Part shown: positions 47,893 to 61,300 of the stretch, piece by piece | Numbering within the stretch: position 1 is the first letter of the stretch | Layout: each line of letters opens with the position of its first letter | NCBI GenBank assembly: GCA_965153455.1 | Contig: OZ234495.1 | Location: forward strand, 8,676,875-8,740,874 | DNA length: 64,000 nt | Source of the DNA: Sphagnum compactum | Taxonomy: Eukaryota; Bryophyta; Sphagnopsida; Sphagnales | Direction: 5' to 3' | Notes under the pieces: model-generated | What the model saw: only the letters and a program-made list of their open reading frames with translations | Database searches by the model: none | Told to the model about the DNA's origin: nothing | Translations under genes and position numbers: made by a program

Positions 47893-49229
47893 TGCACCAA
47901 AATCGGCAAATCAAAGTCCCTTTTAAAAATCCATTTCTAGTGTGTTTGAAATTGGCTTAAAATTGACCATGTAATTTTCATTCCAAAAATTCAAAAATTT
48001 TCCAATTTTTTTTGGAGCCACCATGTTAAAAACCATTTAAAAGGTTTTCCTGAAAACAAAATCAAGAAAATCAACATTTTTATGCCTTTATGGACTTTGC
48101 ATATTTGATGTTATAGAACACAAAAGTTAAGAGAATGTTTCATTCACTAAATGAACCTTTAATGTCCTAAACTTCAAATATCATATATCCCAAAGTTTCA
48201 CATACATTGCATAAACACATTGCGAGATAAAAGTCCATATCCAAAATATTATAGTTTGTGACACTCTTATTTGCCAAGATTATAAAGTCCAATACTAATT
48301 GAGCATTCATGATTTTGATGTGTTTTTTTTAAATGTTTATAGACTTCATGTGTTAACTTCACATAAGTGAGTCCCTTTTTGTTATATTCAACAAAAGTTA
48401 AAAAATTTATGCAAGAACATTTATCAAATCCAAAACATTTGCTATTGTGACTTCCATAATGGTCCATTGTAGTATGCAACCAGCTTATAATGAATGAAGA
48501 TTACTCAATTGTTGTTGGAACTATTTTGTATATCAAAGTAAATGGGATTAGCTACTTGGATTCTCTTGTTGTTAGGATTATGAAGGATGTTATTGAATTG
48601 AAGTACATCAAGTTGCACAAAAAAAATGCCTATTCATTCCTTTATAATGTCTTACAACACAATTATAGTCATTCAACAATGTGTAAGTTAACAATCAATA
48701 GTATTTTCCCATATATATATTGAATAACACATTTTTATTATCATAAGAAAGTAATGCATTCAAATTATATAGTTTATTTACTTCAAGATACACCATGTTG
48801 TGGGGCCTCTTCTTGCATGTTTGCTTCTCACATCAATAGCTTTTCACCAAGAAATTACGAAATACCATGGCTCATCTTTTTGTCAATAAAAGTCTTATAA
48901 TATCCAACATTACTTCTAATAGCTACTGAATCCCCAAATTGAACCTTTGATCCATCCATGTTCTTTCCATTTCCATTCACTATTTCTATTTTATCGTAAT
49001 TCACAAGAAGTAATCTTGTTTTTTTCCACCCCCACACATTTTGACTATTGTCCAATTAAACTACATTTCAATTACATTTGGCCATTTTAAGTTTGTAAGT
49101 GGCTTGTTGCACTAATTAATTGTCAATATTAATCATAGTTGTTACATTCATTATATTATTCATTTATGAGTATAATTTGGACCTTATGTTATTCTTTAAT
49201 AAATTTCAAATTGCTCATGTGAAAATTGA
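47893..49229. other. AT-rich DNA with short frames
   Basis: No gene supported. A minus-strand frame at 48,855-49,055 (KKTRLLLVNYDKIEIVNGNG...) has a more protein-like composition than its neighbours but matches no family I can name. Confidence -1.
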
Positions 49230-49870
49230 GGTAGCCTTTTAACTTTATGTACACAATGCATTATAATGGGTTAGTGTTTTTTTAAATATCTTTTCAACTA
49301 TCGACATGGTACATGAGTTGAACCATTGACTTTTAACATGTTGAAATCATTACTTATGAGTTGCATTTTATATTTATCATAATTTATTAAAACACATGTA
49401 ACAATTTAAAACCCCACACTTATATGGGAACGCATTAATGACTTTTTTCACATCTCTTCAATTATCAACATGTGTACATGAGTTAAACCATTCACCTTCA
49501 ATATGTTAAAACCATTACTCACAAGTTGCATCTTGCACTTATTAAAATATATTGAAACACATGCAATTTAATGCTTTGCAATTGTACTTTAATGGTTTAA
49601 TGAGTTTTTCATTTTTTTGAATTAATTGAATCCATTATTCAAATGTTGCATATTGCATTTATTAATATATATTGAGACACACATAACAACTTAATGCCTC
49701 ACATTTATACTTGAATTAGTTAGTGATTTTTTTCACATTTCTTGAATTATCAACATTTGCACATGAGTTCAATCATTCATTTGAATGTGTTAAATCCATT
49801 ATTCACAAATTGTATTTTGCACTCACCACAATGTTTTGAAATGGATGTATAAAAACTAGGCATGTCTACA
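49230..49870. repeat. Degenerate satellite-like array, about 170-bp unit
   Basis: Four related units carry TTGCAT.TT.CA.TTATTA, TATTGA.ACACA and ATTATCAACAT.TG.ACATGAGTT in the same order. The spacing is about 171, 120 and 166 bp, the third unit being shortened. Confidence -1.
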
Positions 49871-52343
49871 TTTATATTTGAATGTATTAATGTTTAGGTC
49901 TAATGTTCATGCATGCCAAGTTTAGGATGCATGTAGACCTTTAAATTATAATTTTTTCATATATTAAATTCTTATACATTTATGTAAATTAAAATGTATG
50001 ATTTTCCCTAATATTCTTCCCATTTTTTTTGTCTTGGTGTATGAAAAAAATAATTCGTGTTAACAAAAAGTGATTAATTTTTTAATTTTAAAATTTAAAA
50101 TTTAATTTTTTTCTTAAAACATATAATCAATATTAATTTATTAAAAAATATTTATTATTGTTATTATTATAGATTATCAATGTTTTTTACTTATTACTTG
50201 TATTTTAAACATGATTAATGAAAAATTTAAGGTTTTCAAATTAAAATTTTATGTTTAAATATTTAGAGGTGAATTTTAAGTTTTTTATTTTAAAAAATTA
50301 AATAAATGAATGAATGAATTTATCTTTTTATTTTTCAAGTTTGTAATCTTCTTCAAGATCATTCACAAGAAGATTTAATTATGTTTTGGCTATAGACAAT
50401 GTATATGGAGGTATCAATTTGTTTAAATATTTTTATATTTTGGCTACAAGTACTAGAACCCATTGTAGATTATATCATAAAAAAATTTAAAATTTAAAAT
50501 AAAATAAAATATCATTTGTTGATGTTGATGGCCCCATTTTATGATTGCAAAAATGTGGAAATTCACCATGGAGAAAAATATTTAATTACATCATGAATAT
50601 TTATTTTAATGTTTCCAAAAAATATTGGATAAAGTTTATAGTGATTTCAAAGATTGAGTTAAAAAACTTTCAAATAAATTTGACGTTGGAATTGTGTTTA
50701 ATGTTGGATTTATTATATTTAAAAAAATTATTCATTAGGAGTAACCTTTTTTTTTCCAAATTTTTGAAAAAAATTATATAATTTAAAATTTTCTGGATTT
50801 TTCACATTTTTTCCATTTTTTTCCCAACAAGAAAATTGCCAAAGTTAGGAAACATGTTGGTTGGGGATGGGAGTTTAATCCAACTATTTAATTCCAAATT
50901 TTCAGCAAGTTATTTTACTTTTACTTCTCCAAAGAAACAAATGTAAAATATATTCTTACATCATTTTAAAAAATATAAATTGTTTCAAGTTGTATAACTA
51001 ATCATTTGTATTAAAAAATGATTCATGTTGTTAAACAAATATGGTATTGAAAATTAAATGACTATATTGACTACTTAATTAAAATTTCATTTTGTGGCCA
51101 TTTTTTCCAATTTAAAGGGGTAACAATATCAACAAAAGACTTTTTTGAAAAAAAAAATCAAATTTTGTCAAATTTAAAATACATACCATTAAATTTTTTA
51201 TCATAAAGTATAACATGTAACCATAATATTGAAGGATTTAAACAAGTTTCCAAGTACACAACTTGTCTATAACCAAATGTGGTTAAATCTTCTTATGGAT
51301 GATTACCATTTTAACAACATTACAAAAATAAACAATAACTTTGTACCTAATCATATTGGGGAAAATAAAAACTTACTATTATAAAAAAACGAACATAATT
51401 TACATAGGAAATAAAAAATTTAAGATTTAATGATAACATTTTTGAATTCACAAAGATTGTAGGTCAATTTAAACAAAAAGAGATTTTCAAATTTATTCAT
51501 GACATGATATTTTTAATATTGTTTAAAAATTACTTGGGCTTCATGTTGTTACACACTAGTAGTGATGATGAAATGACAAAAAAAAATGGTTTACATTTGA
51601 AAACTTGTTATTTTCAAATATATATATAGGATTCAAATTGTATAAAATATCATATAATTATCATCTAAGGGGAAATTTAATCAGTCACCCCTCTTTTTAA
51701 TTCATTCAAATTTTGGAAGCAATTAGGGTTGATAAACATTAAATCAGCTAAGCAAGTGAGGATCAAATCCTAGAATTAGATATTTAAGGGACAAGTTTTT
51801 ATTGGAAACTAACTTAATTTCAAGAAGAAAAAAAACACATTAATCTCTTGAAATAATATCAATATATTCAAATGAAATAACACAATGTATTAACATTTGT
51901 ATGAAATTACATGTAAAGATGTGTATGAAATTGGAAAGACATAAAGATTCAAATTTTTTTTGACAGGACACAAATATTCCAAAAAACATTGAAAAAAATA
52001 AAGAGATTTGTTTCTCTTTTGATATCTTAAGATCCATAAGGACATTTTGAAACATTACAACTTGTAAAATGTTGATTTTCTAAGAATTCCAGTTTGGAAT
52101 TGACCTCTAATAAATTTGCAATTTGAAATTGTTTTTCTATATGACCTACAATTACAGCCCATCCCACTTAAACCAGTTTTAATGAAATCGTCATCATTGA
52201 ATTTTATTTTGAATACACTACTGAATAAGTTTCAACATCGTGTTTTCATTTGTAACATTTGAACAATTTTGAAAAAATAAAATGTAAAAGTTTGAATTTC
52301 CTATACAATTCCATGCCAAACATAGTAAATTAAATAAAATCCT
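49871..52343. other. Very AT-rich DNA, nothing recognised
   Basis: Homopolymer-rich intergenic DNA without supported genes or element ends. Confidence -1.
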
Positions 52344-52490
52344 TCTTTATTAATAAGGCTTTGAAATGGTTTGGTGGTTAAAACTTCGGTGTGCTTCCAT
52401 GAGGTCTTGGGTTCATGCTTTGATTAATGCATGCATCAATGTATCTTGTATAAATGTAATGTATGAACATGTACATCATGGCTAATGACA
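52344..52490 (+). mobile_element. tRNA-derived SINE-like copy
   Basis: TGGTTTGGTGGTTAAAAC (box A-like) at about 52,367, then TTGGGTTCATGC (box B-like) at about 52,407. It aligns with the minus-strand copy at 34,700-34,840, including the leading CTTTATTAATAA and the tail TGTATCTTGTA. Confidence -1.
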
Positions 52491-52910
52491 TCAAAACCTT
52501 TTTTGGAACAAAATCGAAACAAATTAAAATTTGTCACGACATGTAATTTTGACATGATGTGCCGTGAAAAAAATACAATCTGTGACTCCATGATCTGAAA
52601 ATAGATAAATAAATTAAATTAAATAAATTTAATTTTTTAAAAAGTAAGTTTTATGATGATGTGGCATAAAATGCCACATCATATATTCATGTCATAATTT
52701 TAAAATTAAAAATTATGTAGTGCAACATGTGACTATTTAAAACGAGTAAAAGGAATTTCATTAAAAAGTCCTAATCAATTAATCTTTTTTGACCAAAACC
52801 ATACAAGTTGCATATTAATCAAGTTTGTCCCATTTCACTAAAAACCTAATGAATTTGGGTAGTGGAAAAGGACAAGATTTCTTCTTGTGATTGTCATTTT
52901 TTTCTTTTTT
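52480..52910 (+). repeat. Dispersed repeat R1, plus-strand copy
   Basis: Inverted relative to 32,540-33,015. Here it follows the SINE-like head almost directly, whereas in the other copy the two parts are about 1.7 kb apart. Confidence -1.
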
Positions 52911-54107
52911 AAAAATGGACCATTTTCATTTTTTTCATCATCAAATGAAGGCCTTAATAATTTCTTTGATACCATAAGATCTTTATCTAACTTTCGATTG
53001 TTAATCCATGTAGATTATCTTCCCACATAAAATTTAAATGATATTTGGTTTAGTAATTCATGATTATCCTCTAAATAAAAACTCTCTTGCAAAGTCGTTG
53101 AATACTTTGCATTATTTTCATCATTATTGAATTATAATTTGAATTTTCCTAAGTTCTTTTTTTCTCCTAAGTTTACACAATTTGTAATTCCAACAAAGGT
53201 TACAAAAAATTGTTTGTTTAATTTTTTATTTGCTAATGTATAATGAAACCTTTTTTTGAATCGCATATCAATGAATTCATAATTTTTAAATTTCTCATAT
53301 TGTTCTTGCAAAATTACCATCTTTTTGAAGTTTTATGTCATCTACAATGCAAAAAAATACAAGATTATATTATAGTAGTGGCTTCTTTATATAATAGACA
53401 AATTCTAACTTTCTAAACCACCAAAACTTCCATCTTATGGACCTACCTTTCTAATTTTAATTACCCTTGGTGTAACCCTTCCACCCTTAGTTCATTTGTT
53501 ACTTTTGATATTTCATGAATATAAACATTGTTCTTGGCCGATTTGCAATCATTTCCTATCTCATTAGTTTATGCAATAAAGGGACAATAAAAATGTTTTG
53601 AATATTACCCACGATCTCATTAGGCAAAGATTGCAAATTGTTGCAACAGTTGAAATAAGTTATGCATATAGTTACTGCATACCTTTAGCTTGATCAAGCC
53701 AGCTTGCTGGCATAACATAATCCAATTTTTGAGCAAATGCATCAACCTACCCCCCCAAAACCACATATATTGTTTGACATCATGACATCTCGAATGTGGG
53801 TGGCAAGTGCACAAGAGCAATAAGGCAAAGGAGTAGCAGAGGAAAGTATTTGAGAAACGATATATGTATAATTGTTTGCATTATGCAATTGACATAGACT
53901 TGCTCACTTGGAATGCAAAAGTTATGTAGACCAAGTTGAAACAAAAGCTTACGAAACATTATAGTTTGTTGTCCCAACATTGCCAACCCAAAAAGTCAGA
54001 CTAAAGCTTGTAAATGCCCCCAACTTGCATTTTATCAATTGCACATTATTGAATTTTTTTAATAAATGTTTAGTTCATATTTTTATTGTCAATATCCTTT
54101 TAAAGTT
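52911..54107. other. AT-rich DNA, no gene recognised
   Basis: Short frames only (for example 53,620-53,986, minus strand), none with a recognisable motif. Confidence -1.
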
Positions 54108-55729
54108 CACAAGGAGAAAAACCCCATTTTTCAACTACTTCTCAACCGTCATTTATAATTGAAAACATCACTTTCAATTCCAAAATGTTTTTTGCAACTC
54201 AAAAATGACGTTGTCAACTAATTTCCAAAATAGTTGACAATGTTGAATCGACTTTACAACACAATTGAAAACAACGTACACATGTCAATTTGTGGGTTAA
54301 TGTTGAAGTGACAACATTTTAGTTGATGCAACATTTCAAATGTAAAATGTTAACTGGACCTAATTGATTCCATGTTGGCAAGTCAATGGATGAACTTCAT
54401 CCACCTATGTGTCATGTCATTTGGGGGTGTGGAATTGGAATGATGACTATCTTTCAACTATATTACAACCAATGTATTATTAGCACATGTCATGTCATTA
54501 AGGAAGGGCATGGAATTTTAGAATTTTGATTATTATTCAATTATATTATGACCAATGGAACATTAACACTTGTCACATGGGCATTCGTGGTCCACATCAA
54601 ACTAAATTATTTGACGTGTGCCATGTGTATGGTCTCAAACTTTGAAATTATTGATTTTTGAAAATGACAGCATATGATATTGTGCCACGTGGACACTTAT
54701 GTCACACACTTGCATGACACATGGCATCTTGTTGTTTGTAGGTTATTCGACATATGTAAAGTCGAGCCAAAGTAAAGAGATTAACTACAAGGTAGTTGAA
54801 AGCAAGTTGAAAATATGTTGAAAATATGTTGAAAATAAGTCAAAATTTATGTAAATTAGTTGAAATGTAGTTGAGATTACAAGTTTACACAAATTACAGT
54901 CACAATTGTAAGACTACTAAACCTAAATTGTGGGGATAATACACCTAACTAAAATTAACTACATAAAATCAAACCATAATAAAAGCATAGTCTACTTATA
55001 CATTATAAACTAAGAATGCAAAACCTATTATAATCTGAAAATTATGCTAGGAAACATTATTCCCATGTAAGAAATGGTCCCATTTACATCCCGAAGAAGC
55101 TAATGTTATTAATCAAACATTTATTGGAACAATGAAATGATTTTCCTATAAGGTGGTTGTCTTATGTTTATGCACTAACGGTTTGAATTCATTGTTGGCA
55201 TGTTTAATTGGATTACTGCTTTGTTGGACCACCTTTTTTGACTTGTTTATAGTTGCACCTTGCATTTTTGAATTAAAAAAATGAATGTTGCTAGAAATGA
55301 AAAACCTTAATAGGAATCTAAGTTATAACGCATCAATTAAAAGATTGTGCATTAGTTGCACAAGATTAAAAACCAATAAAAACAGCATCATTTACTATTA
55401 AAAAATAAGGAAATTTGGCCAAAAAAAAACACTTTGAAATTTGAAAAAAATAAAATTAATTAACGAATAGAAATGACACACATCATGGGCTTACCTTATA
55501 CATAGTTGACAAACATAGTTGAAATTTAATTGAACCTAATCAAAATATAGGAGAAATTATATAGTTGAAACTTAGTTGAAAGTAACTAACTAAAATAAAC
55601 ATAATCAAAACCTAACTTGCATTGATGGTTGAAAAGGTTCATAAGTTTAGTTCTCATTGCCCAAGTGTTTGTTTTGAAACTAGAAAAAAAGAAAAACCAA
55701 TGAAAATTGAAGAAAAAAACTTTCATACT

Positions 55730-56070
55730 TACAAAACTTTTTTTTTTCTTTCTATTTGGACCTTTCCTACGTTCAAAGCTCATAATTTTCTCATTTTTTT
55801 CATTTTAAATGATTATAAATGTTACAGGAGTGCCACCTTAAGTTCTACAAATAATATTTAAATTATAAAACAACAAAACAACATAAAAGGAAGTTTTTGG
55901 GTGTTCAAGAATTGGTTGCGATTTGTTGTTTTGAATTCGTGACCCCCCCTACTTTGGGGGGTTATAACTTTCTCATTTTTAATCCATTTTTGACGATTTT
56001 TAGTGCTTCAAATGTGCCAAGAGGAGGGGTTCAACATCTGCTTGAACACCAAAAATAAGAGTTCAAATAT
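55730..56070. repeat. Module R2, shared by the two CACTA elements (copy 2)
   Basis: Aligns in the same orientation with 41,841-42,170. It is the longest segment the two elements share outside simple repeats. Confidence -1.
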
Positions 56071-57139
56071 CTCCCTTTGGATTTGGATTGCCTTAAGTGC
56101 TTAAGTGTACTAAAACCAACCTAGTTACCTTAATGAAAGTTCAAATAAAAACTTAGTTGAAAAAAATTCAATAAGAGTTCAAAACAAAACCTAGTTTAAA
56201 AAAAAACTTAACTAAAGGTAACATGGTGGAGAAATAAAAGAAGAAATTTCTTGGTAAAGGGAAAATAAACAAAAAATAAAATAAAAATTTAAGCATTACA
56301 ATTGTAAGAGGCATGTGTGGTGGTGGCTTCCAAACTCCATAAACTTGTTTCCTCATGTTATTCATATTCACTTGCTTTGACACCATATGATCTTAACGTG
56401 TTTAATAATTTTGAAAAAAAAATGCAATGAAAAGAAAAAAAAAACTTGAACATGATAATCTAAAAATGAAAAACTCGAAATTCCTCACATGCAAAAGGCA
56501 CGATGCACTCACTTGAAAAAAATCCATGAATTGATATTAAACTACATGATTTTAACTTCTAAACACAAGTTGAACCTAAAGAAAAGTAGGATAAAACAAA
56601 ACAAACTGTAAAAAGAAAAGAAAAAATCAAATTAGAGCGTAAAAAAAGCTCAAAGTGAATGACAATGTTATATAAGGGCAATCCCTTCATCCATGGATGG
56701 ATGAAGTATGTGGTTATAGTTGGATGTCAACTAACTTTCAACTATGCAAGTTGACATCATTTCAAGTAGTTTTCAATTATAATTCAAATTTTGAATTTCT
56801 CGCCAACACATTGCCACCATTGTTATATGTCATACCATCGATTCATCTATATTATTTGGCACATTAAATCATTCATTCATTCGTTCATATTATATGTCGC
56901 ATTAACTCCATCCATTCATAATTAATTATGGCATTATACATTTAATGGCATAAATGGAATCATTTATAAATGAATGACATTTAACAATATAATTTAAAAC
57001 ATTATAAATGGTATAATTTTAATTTTGTGACATTTTATGGCATTTTAATATGTAAAATGCCATAAAATTATATACCAATTATTTTATACCACAAAATTGA
57101 ACCCTTGCAAAATTAAAGTAGATTGCCTAACCTTGTTAG

Positions 57140-57920
57140 TTATTATAGCCTAGGTCTAATTAGCTTCCTTACCTAACTTAAAGCCTATGTAGACCTAGGT
57201 AGGTAGTAATATGTTAAATATAGGTAGGTTGTGAGTCACTTAGGTAGGAATAAGTAGGTAGGTTACGAGTCGTGACACCATGACTAAACAAAAATCAAGT
57301 AGGTGCCTACCTAAAAACCTTGCCTAGTTAGTTAGTTACTTAATACCTATCTACCTATACATAATTAGTTTATGTAACCTACTTACCTACATTTGACTTA
57401 ACATATCTACCTATTATTTACCTAGGGACCTCCTATTGCATATAGGTAGACAATAAATAAATAGGTAAGTAGTCATAACTTGCCTTGCCTTGCCACCCCA
57501 TTTAAATTTAGCTTCATTAGTTATCCAACCTAGCTATTTAGGTAGCCTACATGTTCATATGCCTCATTAGCTACCTAGGCATATTGTAGGTTAACAAGTA
57601 TATTTGGTACCAAACAGGTACTTCTAAGTACATGTAGGTAGGTAGGTAATATTTTGTAGGTTAGGTAGGTACTTATTACATATATTACCAAGGTACTTAT
57701 AGGTAGGTGATAAGTTGTAGGTTAAATAGATTTAGATTATAACATAGGTGACTTAAAGTAGGGTGTAGGTTAAGTTATGTAGGTCAATAGTCTATAGGTA
57801 CCTAGGTAGGTAGGTATGTAATATGTAAGTATAAGTTACAATAGTAAATAGGTAACATGTATGTAGGGTGTAAGTAATGACAAGTAGGTAGGTGGGTAGG
57901 TAACATGTGGGTAGGGTATA
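57140..57920. repeat. TAGGTAGG / CCTACCTA low-complexity array
   Basis: Repeated GTAGGTAG and ACCTACCT words in both orientations with irregular spacers. Similar but shorter tracts occur in the CACTA element at 42.5 kb and the candidate element at 38.6 kb. Confidence -1.
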
Positions 57921-58304
57921 GGTAATGATAATTAAAGTTGAAGTACACTTGAAAATGCATGCAATACTTCATCCATCAATATCTTTTTTCATCCATTCTA
58001 AAACAAGGTCCACCAAAATAATCAAGCAATTGATTTGATGTGGCATAATGTCATGGCAAAGTGGAATTCTCAACTACTATTCAATTAGGTTATATTTGAT
58101 TTTTAAAAATATTTTGATGGTCAACATTCGTTAGTGGTCAATGTCGTACATTTACCAAACTAGTCGGCACATCAACTCATTTGAGATGCCATCCCATCCA
58201 CGTGGAATTTTTTTAAATAATAATTATTGTATAATTGAAACAAAGTTGAGGACGACATGTAGTCGAAAATTGGTTGGTTAAAAAATGTTTTTTTTCTCCT
58301 AGTG

Positions 58305-61300
58305 GTTGCAACAAACATTGACTTAAAAGAGATTTGACAATTGCAAGCTCATATATGAAAAAATTACAAAGCTAGATGAACCACATATTGTAAACACTAC
58401 ATCATAATACCAAGTCTCTCCAATTCTATTAATGAAAAATTCCATAATTCCATAAAACATTTGTAGGCATGTTCACATTGAACACTAATTCTTTAATATG
58501 TATATGAGTTAAAAAAACATTTCAATTGATAAATTAGATGGAGAATCGAGATCTTGCATTGCTTTGTATGTGGCTGCTTATTATATCATTAATTTGTCAT
58601 TAATGTTTAGACTAGTAATTACCACTCGAGTACAATGAAACCAAGTGAAGAAAAACACCATTGGTTCCATAATATGCAAGTCTTTTCAACCTTGAAAATT
58701 ATGAAGTACATATGAAGTTGTTTAGACAATCCCTTAATGAGATGTTGGGTAACCACATAAATTCAGCTTACTAACATATCAACATGAACTAAAAGGATTC
58801 ATGTAGACAAAAAAAAGAAAGCACAAGCAACAAAGACTAACAATTCGATTTACTGACATGCATATGTTTAACATATACATTGCAAATGATCTTAGGAAAA
58901 AAAATAGGTTTACTTTTTTAGGGCCTGAAGCATGAAGGTCACAACAAGCCGCTTGCGCTTTTGTTTCAATAGTTTCAACTTGTCTCATTACTTTCTTTGG
59001 TAACATTATTATATTTATTGACAAAAATTAGCTTATCTATGACCTTTTGGAATGATAATAGCAATATAACAAATAATTTGAGGTAGAAGAGGCAAGATAT
59101 GAAGGACATTTTGTTAAGGTGAGTAAATTAAACATAAAATAATAATAATATTTTATTGTTCAAAGAAAACGCTAAATTTGCTGCTTAAAGGATAATTTTC
59201 ACACTAATAATTAGTAAGCTATTTTATTTCAATTTTATTTGGAGTGAAGATAAATGCTACTATAACAACTTGATTGTCAAAGAATCAATGAATAATGGTA
59301 GTGCATAATGGAACATTACACATATATATATCAAAGTTATCCAAAATAACACACCAACATGCAACCACAACGCATGGATGAGGGAACACAAGCTATAGAG
59401 AATACATTTTCATAAGTCTTGAACATTTTTCTACAATTACAATTAAATCTACATAAATAAAATTGAAAAATGACCCAATGACATAGTTGTAGAAATTTCA
59501 GATTGGACAAAACATTAGTAAAAAGGAAAAACACAAAACCAAACCCTTAAAAAAAAGTAGTTTGCACAACCATGATAGATATACACACATTTAGAGACAT
59601 CCAAATGTAACATGCTTCATAGTGACTAGCTATTGTAACATCCCCATTGAATTCTTCAACTATAGTAATGGGCCAATGTCGTATTAACCGATGTACTAAG
59701 TTTTTATCTTAGGACCCACGATAGTGGGACAACTCAGCCATGTTGTTGGCTAGCTCAATGAGACTTAAAAGAAATAGAGAATATCACAAAAGCTTCAAAA
59801 AGAACAAGGAAGACAAAAAGAAAAAGTAAAACCAAAGAAAAAAAACACATAGAGAAATAAATAAATAAATAAATAAAACTTATGATATTGTGAGGACAAA
59901 AAAGGCTTTTAAACGCTACCTTAGGTCCCACTTAGAAAGGTGCCATTCCAAAACTAGTTTTGATGATTCCATAGGCAAAAACACCAAAATATTTTTTTTT
60001 TGGGTTAGATGTTACCCATTTAAGAAGCTGCCATTGCAAGAATAATTTTGATATTCCAAAGATAAAAACACCAAGCTAAAAATCTTTCTTTGCTAGCAAA
60101 CTTTTGGTTTGATGTAATATCAACTTTGAAAAGTCATGAATTGAAAAAAAAAGAAAAAAAGAAAAAAAGGAAGATTGAAAAAAATACATATTAAACTTTC
60201 ACCATAAAACACCGATTGAGCAGATGACCAAGCCTTGTCTCTCCATAATAGTAGTGGTTATTAAAAGCTATAACAAAAAACCCAAGGATCACCATTGTTT
60301 CACATTCATGAAGACAACAACTAGGTCATTTGGATGTAACAAACCAACAAGAAACAATATTTAGCCAAGTCCTATTAGCTTGAGCTTTCATATGTAACAA
60401 ATACACAAATTGCCAAGTCAATGAACAATGCATAAAACCTTTCAAACCAATTTAGTTAGTAGGGATCATTTATGGTCTCTAATTATAGGTCCATTGAACA
60501 AACCATAAATGAAATTGGGATTCATAGATCATTGCTTTTCAACAACATGTAATACCATTTCAAGAAATGAACAAACCCATTAGAGCTCACATTAGGAAAA
60601 AAAAATGATCAATATTAGACCTTTCTACAGAGGAAGGATGCATAGACCAACAATATAAAAAACACTAGGCTTACATTCTAGATTCCCTTTAGAAAGAATA
60701 TTAATTTGGTCAGACAAACAAATCTTCCAGACTTTAATTCATAGTTATATAAATGGACTTCCATGGTTCAATTATAGGGTATTAAAAACAAAGAAACTAA
60801 CAAACACCATGCCCAAGAATATGATGAAAAATCTATAATATTTAAAAGAAAATTTTAGAGTGATAGTAAAAGAACTCAAGACAACTAAAACATGGTTTAA
60901 AATGATTTTAATGTTGAAAATGAGAGGTAGTAAAATCAACCAAGATGATCACACCAAAAGGCACAAAAGCGTTGAGAGGGATAACCCAAAAAAATTTGAA
61001 TAATATAGTGAAAAGGGAAAACCAAATCTAAGAGGAAATAGGTAGCTTAGTCTAAGAATCATTAGAACAATCCATTCAAAAAAATGATAATGTGAAACAA
61101 GAAACCTAAGCACATGAAGGACTACTGGCCACATAAATGTGGTGGAATTATGGACTAGAAGTTTTGTGGAAAAGCGTGCAAAATGTTGACTTGTTCAAAG
61201 GTGAATGTCATAACAAGTCCAATAAAGAAAGCAAAACCAACACCTATCAAAAGATGGGTGTAATGATGGAGATCATTTGGTTCAAGGCCTTTAATGAATG

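Larger units (their letters stand above)
54108..58304. mobile_element. Non-autonomous CACTA-like element with GTT target duplication
   Basis: The left end reads CACAAGGAGAAAAA at 54,108. The right end, inverted from 58,304, reads CACTAGGAGAAAAA, and the match continues through an ATTTTT block. GTT flanks both sides (54,105-54,107 and 58,305-58,307). The left base pattern CACAA differs from CACTA by one base. Subterminal zones carry many TCAACT/AGTTGA words (54,180-54,350, 54,780-54,880, 55,560-55,600 and near 58,240). The interior holds module R2, a GTAGGTAG array and CCACGTG sites (54,692 and 58,199). No transposase is recognised in 4197 bp. Confidence -1.

Noticed and set aside
48855-49055. 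CACTA or Ty-type C-terminal protein fragment
   Set aside because: Composition is protein-like but no family motif can be named.
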